Assembly: GCA_964247695.1 (NCBI GenBank)
Contig: CAXTVI010000018.1
Location: 24,098-88,097, forward strand
Direction: 5' to 3'
DNA length: 64,000 bases
Source: Lichenicoccus sp964247695
GTDB taxonomy: Bacteria; Pseudomonadota; Alphaproteobacteria; Acetobacterales; Acetobacteraceae
Made by a program: the position numbers and the translations under genes. Position 1 is the stretch's first letter. Each line of letters begins with the position of its first letter. Below are positions 17,855-25,844 of this stretch, in pieces. The notes under the pieces were generated by a model, which had not been told where the DNA came from, made no database searches, and saw only the letters and a program-made list of their open reading frames with translations.

Positions 17855-18271
17855 ATGCTGCTCGATCCCTGCGACGTACGACTCCGCACTGTGGCGCGAC
17901 GGACGCAGGGTGAGGCCTCCCGGTTGCGGGGTGCGGCAATCGAGAACCGGGTGTGCCAAGCGCTGCGGCAGCGCGGCTGGACGATCCTGCTGCGACGCGC
18001 ACGCACCGCCTGCGGCGAGATCGACATCGTGGCCTCGCATTCTGCGGACAACCTTGTGGCGTTCATCGAGGTGAAAGCGCGGCCGGTGCTGTCGGATGCG
18101 GCCTGCGCATTGTCGCCGCGTCAGCGCCGGCGCCTGATCGGTGCCGCTTCCATCCTGCAGGGCCTGCATCCGGAATGGAGCGAAAGCACACTGCGGTTCG
18201 ACCTGATCGCGGTCGACGCGGACGGCCGGATGCGGCGCATCGCCGACGCGTTCAGGATCGGCGATGACTGA
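17855..18271 (+). CDS. yraN: UPF0102 / YraN family endonuclease-like protein
   Basis: A protein of about 138 residues with the conserved YraN core: AIENRVCQALRQRGW, GEIDIVA and FIEVKAR. The E...D...ExK arrangement is that of the restriction-endonuclease-like fold, so nuclease activity is plausible but unproven for the family. No signal peptide. GTG at 17891 would give a 126-residue product closer to the usual 120-130 and is an equally good start. It diverges from cls and converges on the small secreted protein gene. Confidence 0.87.
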   Translation: MLLDPCDVRLRTVARRTQGEASRLRGAAIENRVCQALRQRGWTILLRRARTACGEIDIVASHSADNLVAFIEVKARPVLSDAACALSPRQRRRLIGAASILQGLHPEWSESTLRFDLIAVDADGRMRRIADAFRIGDD

Positions 18272-18297
18272 CCGGGCGTGCGGCGTTCGCTCCGGGA

Positions 18298-18597
18298 TCA
18301 GCGGCGGTGGCGTCTGAAACCGGTATGGATGCTGGAATGATGCCGGTATGCCGCCGCATGCACGGCGTGGCTGATCCCGCCCGCGCTGCGGATGCGGCGC
18401 ATCGCCATCGCCTGCCGATACATGGGCCGGTACATGGGCCGATAGATCGGGCGCGGAGCGGCGGTCAGCGCGTCCAGCGTCAGCTTGCTGGCTTCGCTGT
18501 CGGTCACGACATGCTGGGCGGCTGCGGGACGCAGACATGGTCCGGACAGGACGGCGATGCCGAGGACAGCGCAGACCGCGATCGAGCGTAACGACAT
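18298..18597 (-). CDS. small secreted basic protein, unknown
   Basis: A 99-residue product beginning with a clear signal peptide (SLRSIAVCAVLGIAVLSGP, cleavage near AAAQ). The mature part is about 75 residues, rich in Arg, His, Tyr and Met, with tandem YRPMYRPMYR and a His-rich tail. A run of six G residues lies 7 bp upstream of the ATG at 18597 and could serve as ribosome site. I do not recognise a family. The His/Met content could bind metal, but this is speculation. It follows the TetR gene by 97 bp on the same strand. Confidence 0.6.
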   Translation of the reverse strand: MSLRSIAVCAVLGIAVLSGPCLRPAAAQHVVTDSEASKLTLDALTAAPRPIYRPMYRPMYRQAMAMRRIRSAGGISHAVHAAAYRHHSSIHTGFRRHRR

Positions 18598-18694
18598 CCC
18601 ATGTCCCCCCGGACCGTCCGTTTGCAATCCGACGACTACGACAGACCCGAGGCCCAGGTAAAGCACGCCTTTGGCTCGGGCGCCCGGAGGCGCT

Positions 18695-19273
18695 TCAGGG
18701 ACGCAACTCGACGCAGTGCTGGATGGCACCTGCAAGAGACAGGCTCGTGGTGGGGGTCAGTGGCACCATGCGGCGGATCAGCAGGCAGCCGATCAGGTAG
18801 CCGAAGATCAGAGCGGCCCGCTCCTCGCGCTCGGCGCCCTCCAGCATGTCGACCAGCCGCTGGGTTGCGAGCTGGCGCACATGGTCCACGACCAGGTCCT
18901 GCACGCCGATGCTGGCGATCGAGTTCAGCAGCATCATCAGGTTGGCGCCACCGGGCAGCTCGCGGGCGTCCTCGGGATCGGCCTGCATGAAGGCCGCGAG
19001 CCGGCCCCCGAGCGAGGCGATGTCGCCATCCAGCGGATTGCCGGTGTGGCCGGCCTCGGCCAAGAGCTCGCTGAACAGCAGCGCCTTGGAACCGAAATAC
19101 CTATTGATCAGCGCAGGTGCCACACCGGCGCGCTCCGCGATCTCGCGGACATTGACGTGGTCGTAGCTCTTGCGAGCGAACCAGTAGGCGGCCGCCTCGA
19201 GCAGCGTCGTCCGGGTCTGCGCGGCGTTGCGGCCGGCGACCCGTCCGAGCGCATGTGGCGCTAGGTTTCCCAT
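18695..19273 (-). CDS. TetR/AcrR family transcriptional regulator
   Basis: A 192-residue regulator. The N-terminal HTH is clear: TRTTLLEAAAYWFARKSYDHVNVREIAERAGVAPALINRYFGSKALLF. The C-terminal two-thirds is the helical ligand-binding and dimerisation domain, with no recognisable ligand signature. No transporter or enzyme gene is directly divergent; the neighbours are grxD upstream and the small secreted protein downstream. The target is therefore unknown. Confidence 0.9.
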   Translation of the reverse strand: MGNLAPHALGRVAGRNAAQTRTTLLEAAAYWFARKSYDHVNVREIAERAGVAPALINRYFGSKALLFSELLAEAGHTGNPLDGDIASLGGRLAAFMQADPEDARELPGGANLMMLLNSIASIGVQDLVVDHVRQLATQRLVDMLEGAEREERAALIFGYLIGCLLIRRMVPLTPTTSLSLAGAIQHCVELRP

Positions 19274-19288
19274 GGCGCCACCGGCCGG

Positions 19289-19636
19289 TCAGGCCGAAGC
19301 GGACGCGGACGCCGGGGCGATGCCGTGCTCCGCGAACAGTCCCTCCAGCTCCCCGGACTGGTACATCTCGGTGATGATGTCGCATCCGCCGACGAGATCG
19401 CCCTTGACGTAGAGCTGCGGGATCGTCGGCCAGTTCGAGAACGCCTTGATGCCGTCGCGAAGCTCGGGATCCTCCAGCACGTTGGCGGTCTGGAACGGCA
19501 CGTTCATGTGCGACAGGATCTGCACCACCCGCGCCGAGAAGCCGCATTGCGGGAACATGGCATTGCCCTTCATGTAGAGCATCACCGGGTTGGCGGAGAT
19601 CTCGCTGCGGATACGGGCGAAGACGGCATCGGACAT
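19289..19636 (-). CDS. grxD: monothiol glutaredoxin, Grx4 family
   Basis: A 115-residue CGFS-type glutaredoxin; the active site PQCGFS puts the cysteine at residue 31. It keeps the glutathione-binding TIPQLYVKG and GGCDIITEM motifs. Proteins of this type carry [2Fe-2S] clusters bridged with BolA and deliver Fe-S clusters in the cytosol. The bolA gene lies 49 bp upstream on the same strand, supporting that partnership. AGAGGAA sits 7 bp upstream of the ATG at 19636. It is the last gene of the purine-bolA run. Confidence 0.95.
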   Translation of the reverse strand: MSDAVFARIRSEISANPVMLYMKGNAMFPQCGFSARVVQILSHMNVPFQTANVLEDPELRDGIKAFSNWPTIPQLYVKGDLVGGCDIITEMYQSGELEGLFAEHGIAPASASASA

Positions 19637-19685
19637 CGGCAGTTTCCTCTTGGTCGAACAGGTGCGCTTGGTCTGGCGGAAGGCG

Positions 19686-19925
19686 TCAGGCGGCAGCGGG
19701 CGGATTGGTCTGCAGCGCCAGCGCGTGCAGGGTGCCACCCATGTGCCCCTGCAGCGCCGCATAGATCATCTGGTGCTGCTGCAACCGCGATCGTCCGCGG
19801 AATGCCTCGCTCACCACCTTGCAGGCGTAATGGTCGCCGTCGCCGGCGAGGTCCTCGATCGTGACGCTGGCATCGGGCAGTGCTGCCCGGATCAGCGTCT
19901 CGATCTCGTTGGCAGCCATCGGCAT
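19686..19925 (-). CDS. bolA: BolA family protein
   Basis: A 79-residue BolA/YrbA-type protein. The fold-defining DHYACKVVSEAFRGRSRLQQHQMIYAAL and the C-terminal GGTLHALALQT are both present. It pairs with monothiol glutaredoxin to form an Fe-S cluster complex and is encoded directly before grxD. An AGGGA ribosome site 8 bp upstream supports the ATG at 19925 over the second ATG at 19919. It starts 35 bp after purL. Confidence 0.93.
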   Translation of the reverse strand: MPMAANEIETLIRAALPDASVTIEDLAGDGDHYACKVVSEAFRGRSRLQQHQMIYAALQGHMGGTLHALALQTNPPAAA

Positions 19926-19960
19926 GACGCTGATCCCTGGAAGTCGCGGATGCCCCGACG

Positions 19961-22189
19961 TTATGCCTGCGCGGTGCTGGCCCGATCCATGAGGTCCGGG
20001 AAGAACCGTGCATGCGCCGTCGTCAGGCGCGCAAGCGATATTGTGGCGCCGCTCGACAAAATCAAACCCGTATTGCGGGCAGACCGTGCCGACCGGCCGA
20101 GCTTGCGCGCCGGAACACCGGCTGCCGCCGCAGCCTTGATCAAGGACCTGCCGTTCGGCACCGCGAGTACGTAGCGCGCCTGGTCCTCGCCGAACCAGTA
20201 CGCCTGCGGCGGGATGCCGGATTGCGGCACGTCGAGCGTCGCGCCGGTGCCCCCGGCCATCGCCATCTCGGCGATCGCGACCAGCAGGCCGCCATCGGAG
20301 ACGTCATGGCAGGCAGCCACCTCGCCGGCGGCGATCCGCGCGCGCACGAAATCGCCGTTGCGGCGTTCGGCGGCGAGATCGATGGGCGGCGGCGGCCCGT
20401 CCTCGCGGCCATGCACCTCGCGCAGCCAGAGCGACTGGCCGAGATGCCCCGCAGTGTCGCCGATCAGCACCAGGTCCAGGTCGGGTGCCAGGGCGAGGCC
20501 GACCGCAGCACCCGCATCCTCGAGCACACCGAGGCCGCCGATCGCCGGCGTCGGCAGGATCGAGACGGTGCTGCCGTCCGGCGAACGGGTCTCGTTGTAG
20601 AGCGAGACGTTGCCGCTCACGACCGGGAAATCCAGCGCGAGGCACGCGGCGGCCATGCCGCTCACCGCATCGGCGAACTGGCCCATCACCTCGGGTTTTT
20701 CCGGGTTGCCGAAATTGAGGTTGTCGGTGATCGCGAGCGGACGCGCACCGGTCGCGGTGAGGTTGCGCCACGCCTCCGCCACCGCCTGCGCGCCCCCGGC
20801 GCGCGCGTCGGCCGCGACGTAGCGCGGCGTGCAGTCGGTGGTCAGCGCCAGCCCGATCCGGGTGCCCTCGACGCGCACGATGGCGGCGTCGGCCGCACCC
20901 GGCCGGCGCACGGTCTGGCCGCCGACGGTGCTGTCGTACTGGTCCCAGACCCAGGCGCGCGACGCACAATCGGCCGAGCCGATCAGCCGCACCAGCGCCG
21001 CCTCGATGCCGATCGGGTCCGACACCGGCCCGAGCGGCTCGCGTACCGGCGTCGGCGCGGTCGGACGGTGATACAGCGGTGCCTGCTCGGCCAGCGGCCC
21101 GAGCGGGATGTCGGCCTCGACGCGGCCCTTGTGCCGCACGACGATGTGGCCGGTATCGGTCAGGGTGCCGATGACCGCGAAGTCGAGTTCCCACTTCTCG
21201 AAGATCGCCTGCGCCTGACCGGTGCGGTCCGGGCGCAGCACCATCAGCATGCGCTCCTGGCTCTCGGAGAGCATCATCTCGTAGGCGGTCATGCCGCGCT
21301 CGCGCTGCGGCACCGCATCGAGGTCGAGATCGATGCCGACCTCGCCCTTGCCGGCCATCTCGACCGACGACGAGGTCAGGCCGGCGGCGCCCATGTCCTG
21401 GATCGCCACGATGGCGTCGGTCTGCATCAGCTCGAGGCAGGCCTCGATCAGCAGCTTCTCGACGAACGGGTCGCCGACCTGGACCGTCGGCCGCTTGGCC
21501 TGCGCGTCCTCGTCGAACTCGGCCGACGCCATGGTGGCGCCATGGATGCCGTCGCGGCCGGTGCGGCTGCCGACATAGACCACCGGGTTGCCGATGCCGG
21601 CCGCCGCCGAGAGGAAGATGCGGTCCTGCCGCGCGATGCCGACCGTCATCGCATTGACCAGCGGGTTGCCGTCATAGGCCGGATGGAAATTAATCTCGCC
21701 GCCGACCGTCGGCACGCCGACGCAGTTGCCGTAGCCGCCGATGCCGCGCACCACGCCATCGACGACGCGCCGGGTGGCGGGATGCTCGGGACTGCCGAAG
21801 CGCAGCGCGTTCAGGTTGGCGACCGGCCGTGCGCCCATGGTGAACACGTCGCGCAGGATGCCGCCGACACCGGTCGCCGCTCCCTGGTATGGCTCGATAA
21901 AGGAGGGATGGTTATGGCTCTCCATCTTGAAGATGGCGGCCAGCCCCTCGCCGATATCGACGACGCCGGCATTCTCGCCGGGCCCGTGGATCACCCAGGG
22001 CGCAGTGGTGGGCAGCGTGCGCAGGAAGGCGCGCGACGATTTGTACGAGCAGTGCTCGGACCACATCACCGAGAAGATACCGAGCTCCGTCAGGCTTGGC
22101 ACCCGGCCCATGATGGTGAGCACGTTCTCGTACTCGTCGGCAGTGAGCCCGAACTCGCGCGCCAGCGCCTGGTCGACCGTCACGCTCAT
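19961..22189 (-). CDS. purL: phosphoribosylformylglycinamidine synthase, large subunit
   Basis: The 742-residue ATP-dependent subunit that converts FGAR to FGAM in purine synthesis. It is the short, three-gene type (PurS, PurQ and PurL separate). Diagnostic stretches are FSVMWSEHCSYKSSRAFL near residue 40, AIFKMESHNHPSFIEPY near 87-103, TMGARPVANLNALRFG, and a C-terminal half with HDVSDGGLLVAIAEMA. Length matches the Bacillus-type enzyme. ATG at 22189 overlaps the purQ stop by 4 bp, so translation is coupled. Confidence 0.96.
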   Translation of the reverse strand: MSVTVDQALAREFGLTADEYENVLTIMGRVPSLTELGIFSVMWSEHCSYKSSRAFLRTLPTTAPWVIHGPGENAGVVDIGEGLAAIFKMESHNHPSFIEPYQGAATGVGGILRDVFTMGARPVANLNALRFGSPEHPATRRVVDGVVRGIGGYGNCVGVPTVGGEINFHPAYDGNPLVNAMTVGIARQDRIFLSAAAGIGNPVVYVGSRTGRDGIHGATMASAEFDEDAQAKRPTVQVGDPFVEKLLIEACLELMQTDAIVAIQDMGAAGLTSSSVEMAGKGEVGIDLDLDAVPQRERGMTAYEMMLSESQERMLMVLRPDRTGQAQAIFEKWELDFAVIGTLTDTGHIVVRHKGRVEADIPLGPLAEQAPLYHRPTAPTPVREPLGPVSDPIGIEAALVRLIGSADCASRAWVWDQYDSTVGGQTVRRPGAADAAIVRVEGTRIGLALTTDCTPRYVAADARAGGAQAVAEAWRNLTATGARPLAITDNLNFGNPEKPEVMGQFADAVSGMAAACLALDFPVVSGNVSLYNETRSPDGSTVSILPTPAIGGLGVLEDAGAAVGLALAPDLDLVLIGDTAGHLGQSLWLREVHGREDGPPPPIDLAAERRNGDFVRARIAAGEVAACHDVSDGGLLVAIAEMAMAGGTGATLDVPQSGIPPQAYWFGEDQARYVLAVPNGRSLIKAAAAAGVPARKLGRSARSARNTGLILSSGATISLARLTTAHARFFPDLMDRASTAQA

Positions 22190-22878
22190 GCAGCCAGCGC
22201 CTGCACCAGCCCGTCGAACAGCGGCTTGCCGTCGATGCCGCCCATCAGCGGATCGACCAGGTCCTCCGGATGCGGCATCAGCCCAAGCACGCGCAGGTTG
22301 CGGCTGAAGACGCCGGCGATGTTGCGGGCGCTGCCGTTCGGGTTGGTGGAACCGTCGACGCGGCCGGCGGCGTCGGAGTAGCGGAACGCGACCCTGCCCT
22401 CGCCTTCGAGCTGTTCGAGTGTGGCGTGGTCAGCCACGTAGTTGCCATCGCCGTGCGCGAGCGGCGCCCGGAACACGTCGCCGCGCGACCAGCCCCGGGT
22501 GAATGCCGTGCCCTCGCGCTCCACCCGCAGGTGGCAGTCATGCGAGAGGAAGCGCAGCCCCGCATTGCGCAGCAAGGCGCCCGGCAGCAGCCCGGCCTCG
22601 GTCAGGATCTGGAAGCCGTTGCAGACGCCGAGCACATGGCCGCCCGCTTCCGCATAGGCGCGGATCGCAGGCATGATCGGCGAGTGCGCCGCCATCGCGC
22701 CGCAGCGCAGGTAGTCGCCATGGCTGAAGCCGCCCGGCAGCACGACGAGGTCGAGCGCCGGCAACACGGTATCACGATGCCAGAGCATGACCGGCTGCCG
22801 GCCGATGGCGCCGGCCAGCGCGATCGCCATGTCACGCTCCCGATTGGTGCCAGGAAAGACGACGATGCCGGCCCGCAT
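22186..22878 (-). CDS. purQ: phosphoribosylformylglycinamidine synthase, glutaminase subunit
   Basis: A 230-residue class I glutamine amidotransferase that supplies ammonia to PurL. The nucleophile is Cys86 in VLGVCNGFQIL; the partner His and Glu are in MPHPEDLVDP near the C-terminus. The N-terminal VVFPGTNRERDMA and LPGGFSHGDYLRCGA are family marks. It overlaps purL by 4 bp and follows the Rap1a-like gene by 13 bp. Confidence 0.96.
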   Translation of the reverse strand: MRAGIVVFPGTNRERDMAIALAGAIGRQPVMLWHRDTVLPALDLVVLPGGFSHGDYLRCGAMAAHSPIMPAIRAYAEAGGHVLGVCNGFQILTEAGLLPGALLRNAGLRFLSHDCHLRVEREGTAFTRGWSRGDVFRAPLAHGDGNYVADHATLEQLEGEGRVAFRYSDAAGRVDGSTNPNGSARNIAGVFSRNLRVLGLMPHPEDLVDPLMGGIDGKPLFDGLVQALAA

Positions 22879-22891
22879 CAGTCAGCGCCGC

Positions 22892-23272
22892 CTAGCCGTT
22901 GCAAGGAAACGAGGTGTGCAGCGCCTCGTAGACGCTCTCGCCGACCTGGGCGTGCAGGCGATCCTGGTGGCCCTTGAGCCAGGAAACGACGCTGTCGCGC
23001 ATCGCAGCACCCGAGGTGGTACGTGGGATGCAGATCTGCGGCTTGAGCTTGACGGCGCCGTCCGACTTGTCGGCCACCGACTGCAGCAGCGCAAAGCTGT
23101 CCGCCATGCCGGTGATGTAGGCATCGCAGACCTGCGACCCGCGTGGCGAGCTGCAGATCTGCAGGAACTTGCCCGCCGGCATCGGCGAAACCCGCTGCGC
23201 GTGCGCGGCCGTGGAAACACAGGCAAAGGCGCAGGCGCTTGCCAGCAGGAGCGACGGCAACTTCGATCTCAT
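22892..23272 (-). CDS. secreted Rap1a/Tai-type protein in the purine operon
   Basis: A 126-residue protein with a signal peptide (residues 1-26, cleavage after AHA). The mature part has four cysteines (40, 49, 81, 124), enough for two disulfides, and the pattern CDAYITGMADSF...CIPRTTSGAAMRDSVVSWLK that I associate with the Rap1a/Tai fold. Rap1a in Serratia neutralises a type VI amidase effector, but the fold is also found in proteins without toxins. No effector or T6SS gene is nearby. It overlaps purS by 4 bp and precedes purQ by 13 bp, so it is embedded in the purine operon. Confidence 0.8.
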   Translation of the reverse strand: MRSKLPSLLLASACAFACVSTAAHAQRVSPMPAGKFLQICSSPRGSQVCDAYITGMADSFALLQSVADKSDGAVKLKPQICIPRTTSGAAMRDSVVSWLKGHQDRLHAQVGESVYEALHTSFPCNG

Positions 23273-23511
23273 GCCATCACCTCGGCGTTGAAGGTTTCGA
23301 TTACCGCGTTGGCCAGCAGCCGCTGCGCCATCGCCTCGGCGCGCGACAGCGCACGGCCCGGATCGGTCTCGTCCAGCTCGAGTTCGATTACCCGGCCGGC
23401 GCGCACGTCGCCGACCTCGCCGAAACCCAGCGTGTGCAGCGCATGCCCGATCGCCTTGCCCTGCGGATCGAGCACCCCCTCCTTGAGCATGACGGTGACC
23501 TTTACTTTCAA
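23269..23511 (-). CDS. purS: phosphoribosylformylglycinamidine synthase, PurS subunit
   Basis: An 80-residue structural subunit that links PurQ to PurL. It has the PurS pattern KVTVMLKEGVLDPQGKAIGHALHTLGF followed by VRAGRVIELEL and a C-terminal LLANAVIETF. Length and order (purC-purS-...-purQ-purL) are standard for alphaproteobacteria apart from the secreted gene placed after it. Its stop overlaps that gene's ATG (ATGA). Confidence 0.95.
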   Translation of the reverse strand: MKVKVTVMLKEGVLDPQGKAIGHALHTLGFGEVGDVRAGRVIELELDETDPGRALSRAEAMAQRLLANAVIETFNAEVMA

Positions 23512-23533
23512 GACAAGACCCTCCGGGGTACTC

Positions 23534-24298
23534 TCACTGCATCACCTCGGGGCCCTTGAGGTCGTTGTTGCCGGCCTCGGGAAGAATGCCGAGCCGCTTG
23601 GCGACCTCCTGGTAGGCCTCCTCGACCCGGCCGAGATCGCGGCGAAAGCGGTCCTTGTCCATCTTCTCGTTGGTCTTGGCGTCCCACAGCCGGCAATTGT
23701 CCGGGCTGATCTCGTCGGCCAGCACCAGCCGCATGTCCTCGTTCTCCCACAGCCGGCCGAACTCCAGCTTGAAGTCGACCAGGGTGATGCCGACGCCCAG
23801 GAACAGGCCGGACAGGAAGTCGTTGATGCGCAGCGCCAGCGCCACCATGTCGTCCATGTCCGCGGTCGACGCCCAGCCGAACGCCGTGATGTGCTCCTCG
23901 GCCACCATCGGGTCGTTCAGGCTGTCGTTCTTGTAGTAGTACTCGATGATCGAGCGCGGCAACCGGGTGCCCTCGGGGATGCCGAGCCGGGTGGACAGGC
24001 TGCCGGCGGCGACGTTGCGCACCACTACCTCGAGCGGGATGATCTCGACCTCGCGGATGAGTTGCTCGCGCATGTTGAGCCGGCGGACGAAGTGGGTCGG
24101 CACGCCGATCTCGTGCAGCCGCAGCATGAGGTGTTCGCTGATCCGATTGTTCAGCACGCCCTTGCCGGTGATGATGCCTTTCTTGGCGCCGTTGCCGGCT
24201 GTCGCATCGTCCTTGAAGTACTGTACGAGTGTCCCAGGCTCCGGCCCTTCGAACAGGATCTTGGCTTTTCCCTCGTAGAGCTGTCGGCGGCGGGCCAT
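23534..24298 (-). CDS. purC: SAICAR synthetase
   Basis: A 254-residue ATP-dependent ligase that joins aspartate to CAIR in purine synthesis. Family blocks visible: YEGKAKILFEGPEPGTLVQYFKDDATAGNG at the start, RRLNMREQLIREVEIIPLEVVVRNVAAGS, and LVDFKLEFGRL near residue 178. It starts the minus-strand purine operon, with purS 22 bp downstream. Full length. Confidence 0.96.
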   Translation of the reverse strand: MARRRQLYEGKAKILFEGPEPGTLVQYFKDDATAGNGAKKGIITGKGVLNNRISEHLMLRLHEIGVPTHFVRRLNMREQLIREVEIIPLEVVVRNVAAGSLSTRLGIPEGTRLPRSIIEYYYKNDSLNDPMVAEEHITAFGWASTADMDDMVALALRINDFLSGLFLGVGITLVDFKLEFGRLWENEDMRLVLADEISPDNCRLWDAKTNEKMDKDRFRRDLGRVEEAYQEVAKRLGILPEAGNNDLKGPEVMQ

Positions 24299-24355
24299 GC
24301 ACGTACCTTACCTGTAACTACGCCTCGCAGTGCGCGGCGCGGTATAGCACCCCGC

Positions 24356-25084
24356 TTACGTGAACGCGACCGGCTGGAACGGTGCCCGGTCCGGCGGCCC
24401 GGCCGCGAACATCCAGTTCGGCGGCGCGTCGGGATCGGCCGGCACCGCGAGCAGCGAGGCATTGCTGGTGCCGAAACCCGAGCGTGGCGGGATGTTGAGT
24501 TCGCTGCCGGCCGGGAGCGAACGGTCCGATAGCAGCGGGATCCAGTCCTTCCAGTCCGGCGGTTCCGGCGTCGCCGCAGACTGGAACCGCGGCAGGTGGC
24601 GGGCGATGCGCGGAATGCGCATGTCGTCCGGACCGGCGGTGGCGATCATGTGCATGCCCTCGGAGAGCGGCGTCGCCTCCGGATGCCCGTAGCCCAGGCC
24701 GCAGACGTAGTAGGCATGGGTGCGGTCGGCGAGCACCATGTTGAACGACCGGAAGGCCCCGGCGTCGAGGGCGGTGATCGCCGCGAGCGCCGCCTCGGCG
24801 GTGTCATGCTCCAGCGCCACCAGCGGCAGATCGCCGCGCGAGCGCTTGCCGGGCGCCGGACCCAGGCTGCCAACACGGTTCAGGACGGCGGCGGCGACGC
24901 CACGATCATTGACCGCGAGCCAACTGCCATGTCCGAGCCCGTCATAGCCGCCGACGATGTTGGCATGCTTCGGCCAATGCCGCCCGGGAGGCTCCCACGG
25001 CCGGTCGAGTCGCTCGTCGCGGTTGGCGGCGATCAGGAGGGGCCAGGGCTGGCCAGGCATCGAGCAGACGATAACGGTACACAC
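24356..25084 (-). CDS. NRDE family protein (TANGO2-like)
   Basis: A 242-residue soluble protein. It opens with the family signature (M)CTVIVCSMPG...LLIAANRDE, giving NRDE at 21-24, and continues with GGYDGLGHGSWLAVNDRG. TANGO2, the eukaryotic member, is linked to heme trafficking; bacterial roles are unclear. The start must be the GTG at 25084 to leave Cys2 in place, as in Ntn-type processing proposed for this N-terminus. AAGG lies 6 bp upstream. Longer frames read through non-conserved sequence. Confidence 0.88.
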   Translation of the reverse strand: MCTVIVCSMPGQPWPLLIAANRDERLDRPWEPPGRHWPKHANIVGGYDGLGHGSWLAVNDRGVAAAVLNRVGSLGPAPGKRSRGDLPLVALEHDTAEAALAAITALDAGAFRSFNMVLADRTHAYYVCGLGYGHPEATPLSEGMHMIATAGPDDMRIPRIARHLPRFQSAATPEPPDWKDWIPLLSDRSLPAGSELNIPPRSGFGTSNASLLAVPADPDAPPNWMFAAGPPDRAPFQPVAFT

Positions 25085-25091
25085 AGCGCAC

Positions 25092-25120
25092 CTTATAGAA
25101 ACACAGGCACCCGACCGCAA
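25092..25120 (-). promoter_or_regulatory. candidate sigma-70 promoter for the NRDE gene
   Basis: On the minus strand, TTGCGG (25120-25115) and TATAAG (25097-25092) are separated by 17 bp. The -10 box ends 7 bp before the GTG start of the NRDE gene, so transcription could begin at or next to the start codon and give a leaderless message. By-eye match only. Confidence 0.4.
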
Positions 25121-25209
25121 AGCCCGGCCCGCTTTGGTTACAGTAAAATTGCGCGCTGCGCCAAAAAACGCCGTGGCGTTCCAGCGCAAGTCCCGGAGCC
25201 CGCCAGTCG

Positions 25210-25836
25210 ATGCCGCACCACCTGCTGACCCAGTCTCTCGCCCTGATTCAGGTGCTGCTGATCGACCTCACCCTCGCCGGCGACAATGCCGTCGTGGTGG
25301 GCCTCGCGGTGATCGGGCTGCCGGCGCGCGAACGTCGTCTGGCCATCCTGTTCGGGATCATCGCGGCGACGGCGATCCGGATCGGACTGGCCGTCATGGC
25401 GCTGCGGCTGCTGGCGATCATCGGGTTGACCCTGGCGGGCGGCCTGCTGCTGCTCTGGGTGTGCTGGCGGATGTATCGCGAGCTGAAGGGCCAGGTCAGC
25501 CTGCCGGGGGCAACCAGCCCGCAATCCGCGACCGTCCGTCCCGGCCAGTTACGCCGGGTGATCGTCCGGATCGTCCTGGCAGACCTGTCCATGAGCCTGG
25601 ACAACGTATTGGCCGTGGCCGGAGCCGCCGGACAGCATGTCTGGGTGCTGGTCATCGGCCTTGCGGTCTCGGTGCTGCTGATGGGGGCGGCCGCCGCGCT
25701 CGTCGCACGGCTGCTGGAGCGCTACCGCTGGATCGCCTGGATCGGCCTGCTGATCGTGCTGGCGGTCTCGATCGAGCTGATCGTGAGAGGCAGTAACGAG
25801 GTGCTGCTGGACCTGCCTCCGCTGCGGCACCTCTGA
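25210..25836 (+). CDS. TerC/YjbE family integral membrane protein
   Basis: A 208-residue inner-membrane protein with about seven helices. Two acidic intramembrane motifs mark the TerC fold: LTLAGDNAVVVGLAVIG in the first third and ADLSMSLDNVLAVAGAA after a polar loop at residues 92-117. Relatives in other bacteria are manganese exporters or help metallate exported proteins; the metal here is inferred only. I see no yybP-ykoY riboswitch in the 125-bp leader. It diverges from the NRDE gene. Confidence 0.88.
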   Translation: MPHHLLTQSLALIQVLLIDLTLAGDNAVVVGLAVIGLPARERRLAILFGIIAATAIRIGLAVMALRLLAIIGLTLAGGLLLLWVCWRMYRELKGQVSLPGATSPQSATVRPGQLRRVIVRIVLADLSMSLDNVLAVAGAAGQHVWVLVIGLAVSVLLMGAAAALVARLLERYRWIAWIGLLIVLAVSIELIVRGSNEVLLDLPPLRHL

Positions 25837-25844
25837 TCAGCCCT

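Noticed and set aside
20012..22381. A 789-codon plus-strand open frame opposite purL
   Set aside because: Arg/His/Asp-rich shadow of purL with no recognisable domain.
22892..23272. Rap1a-like gene considered as part of a toxin-immunity or T6SS locus
   Set aside because: No effector, hcp, vgrG or tss gene is anywhere in the window; the context is purine synthesis.
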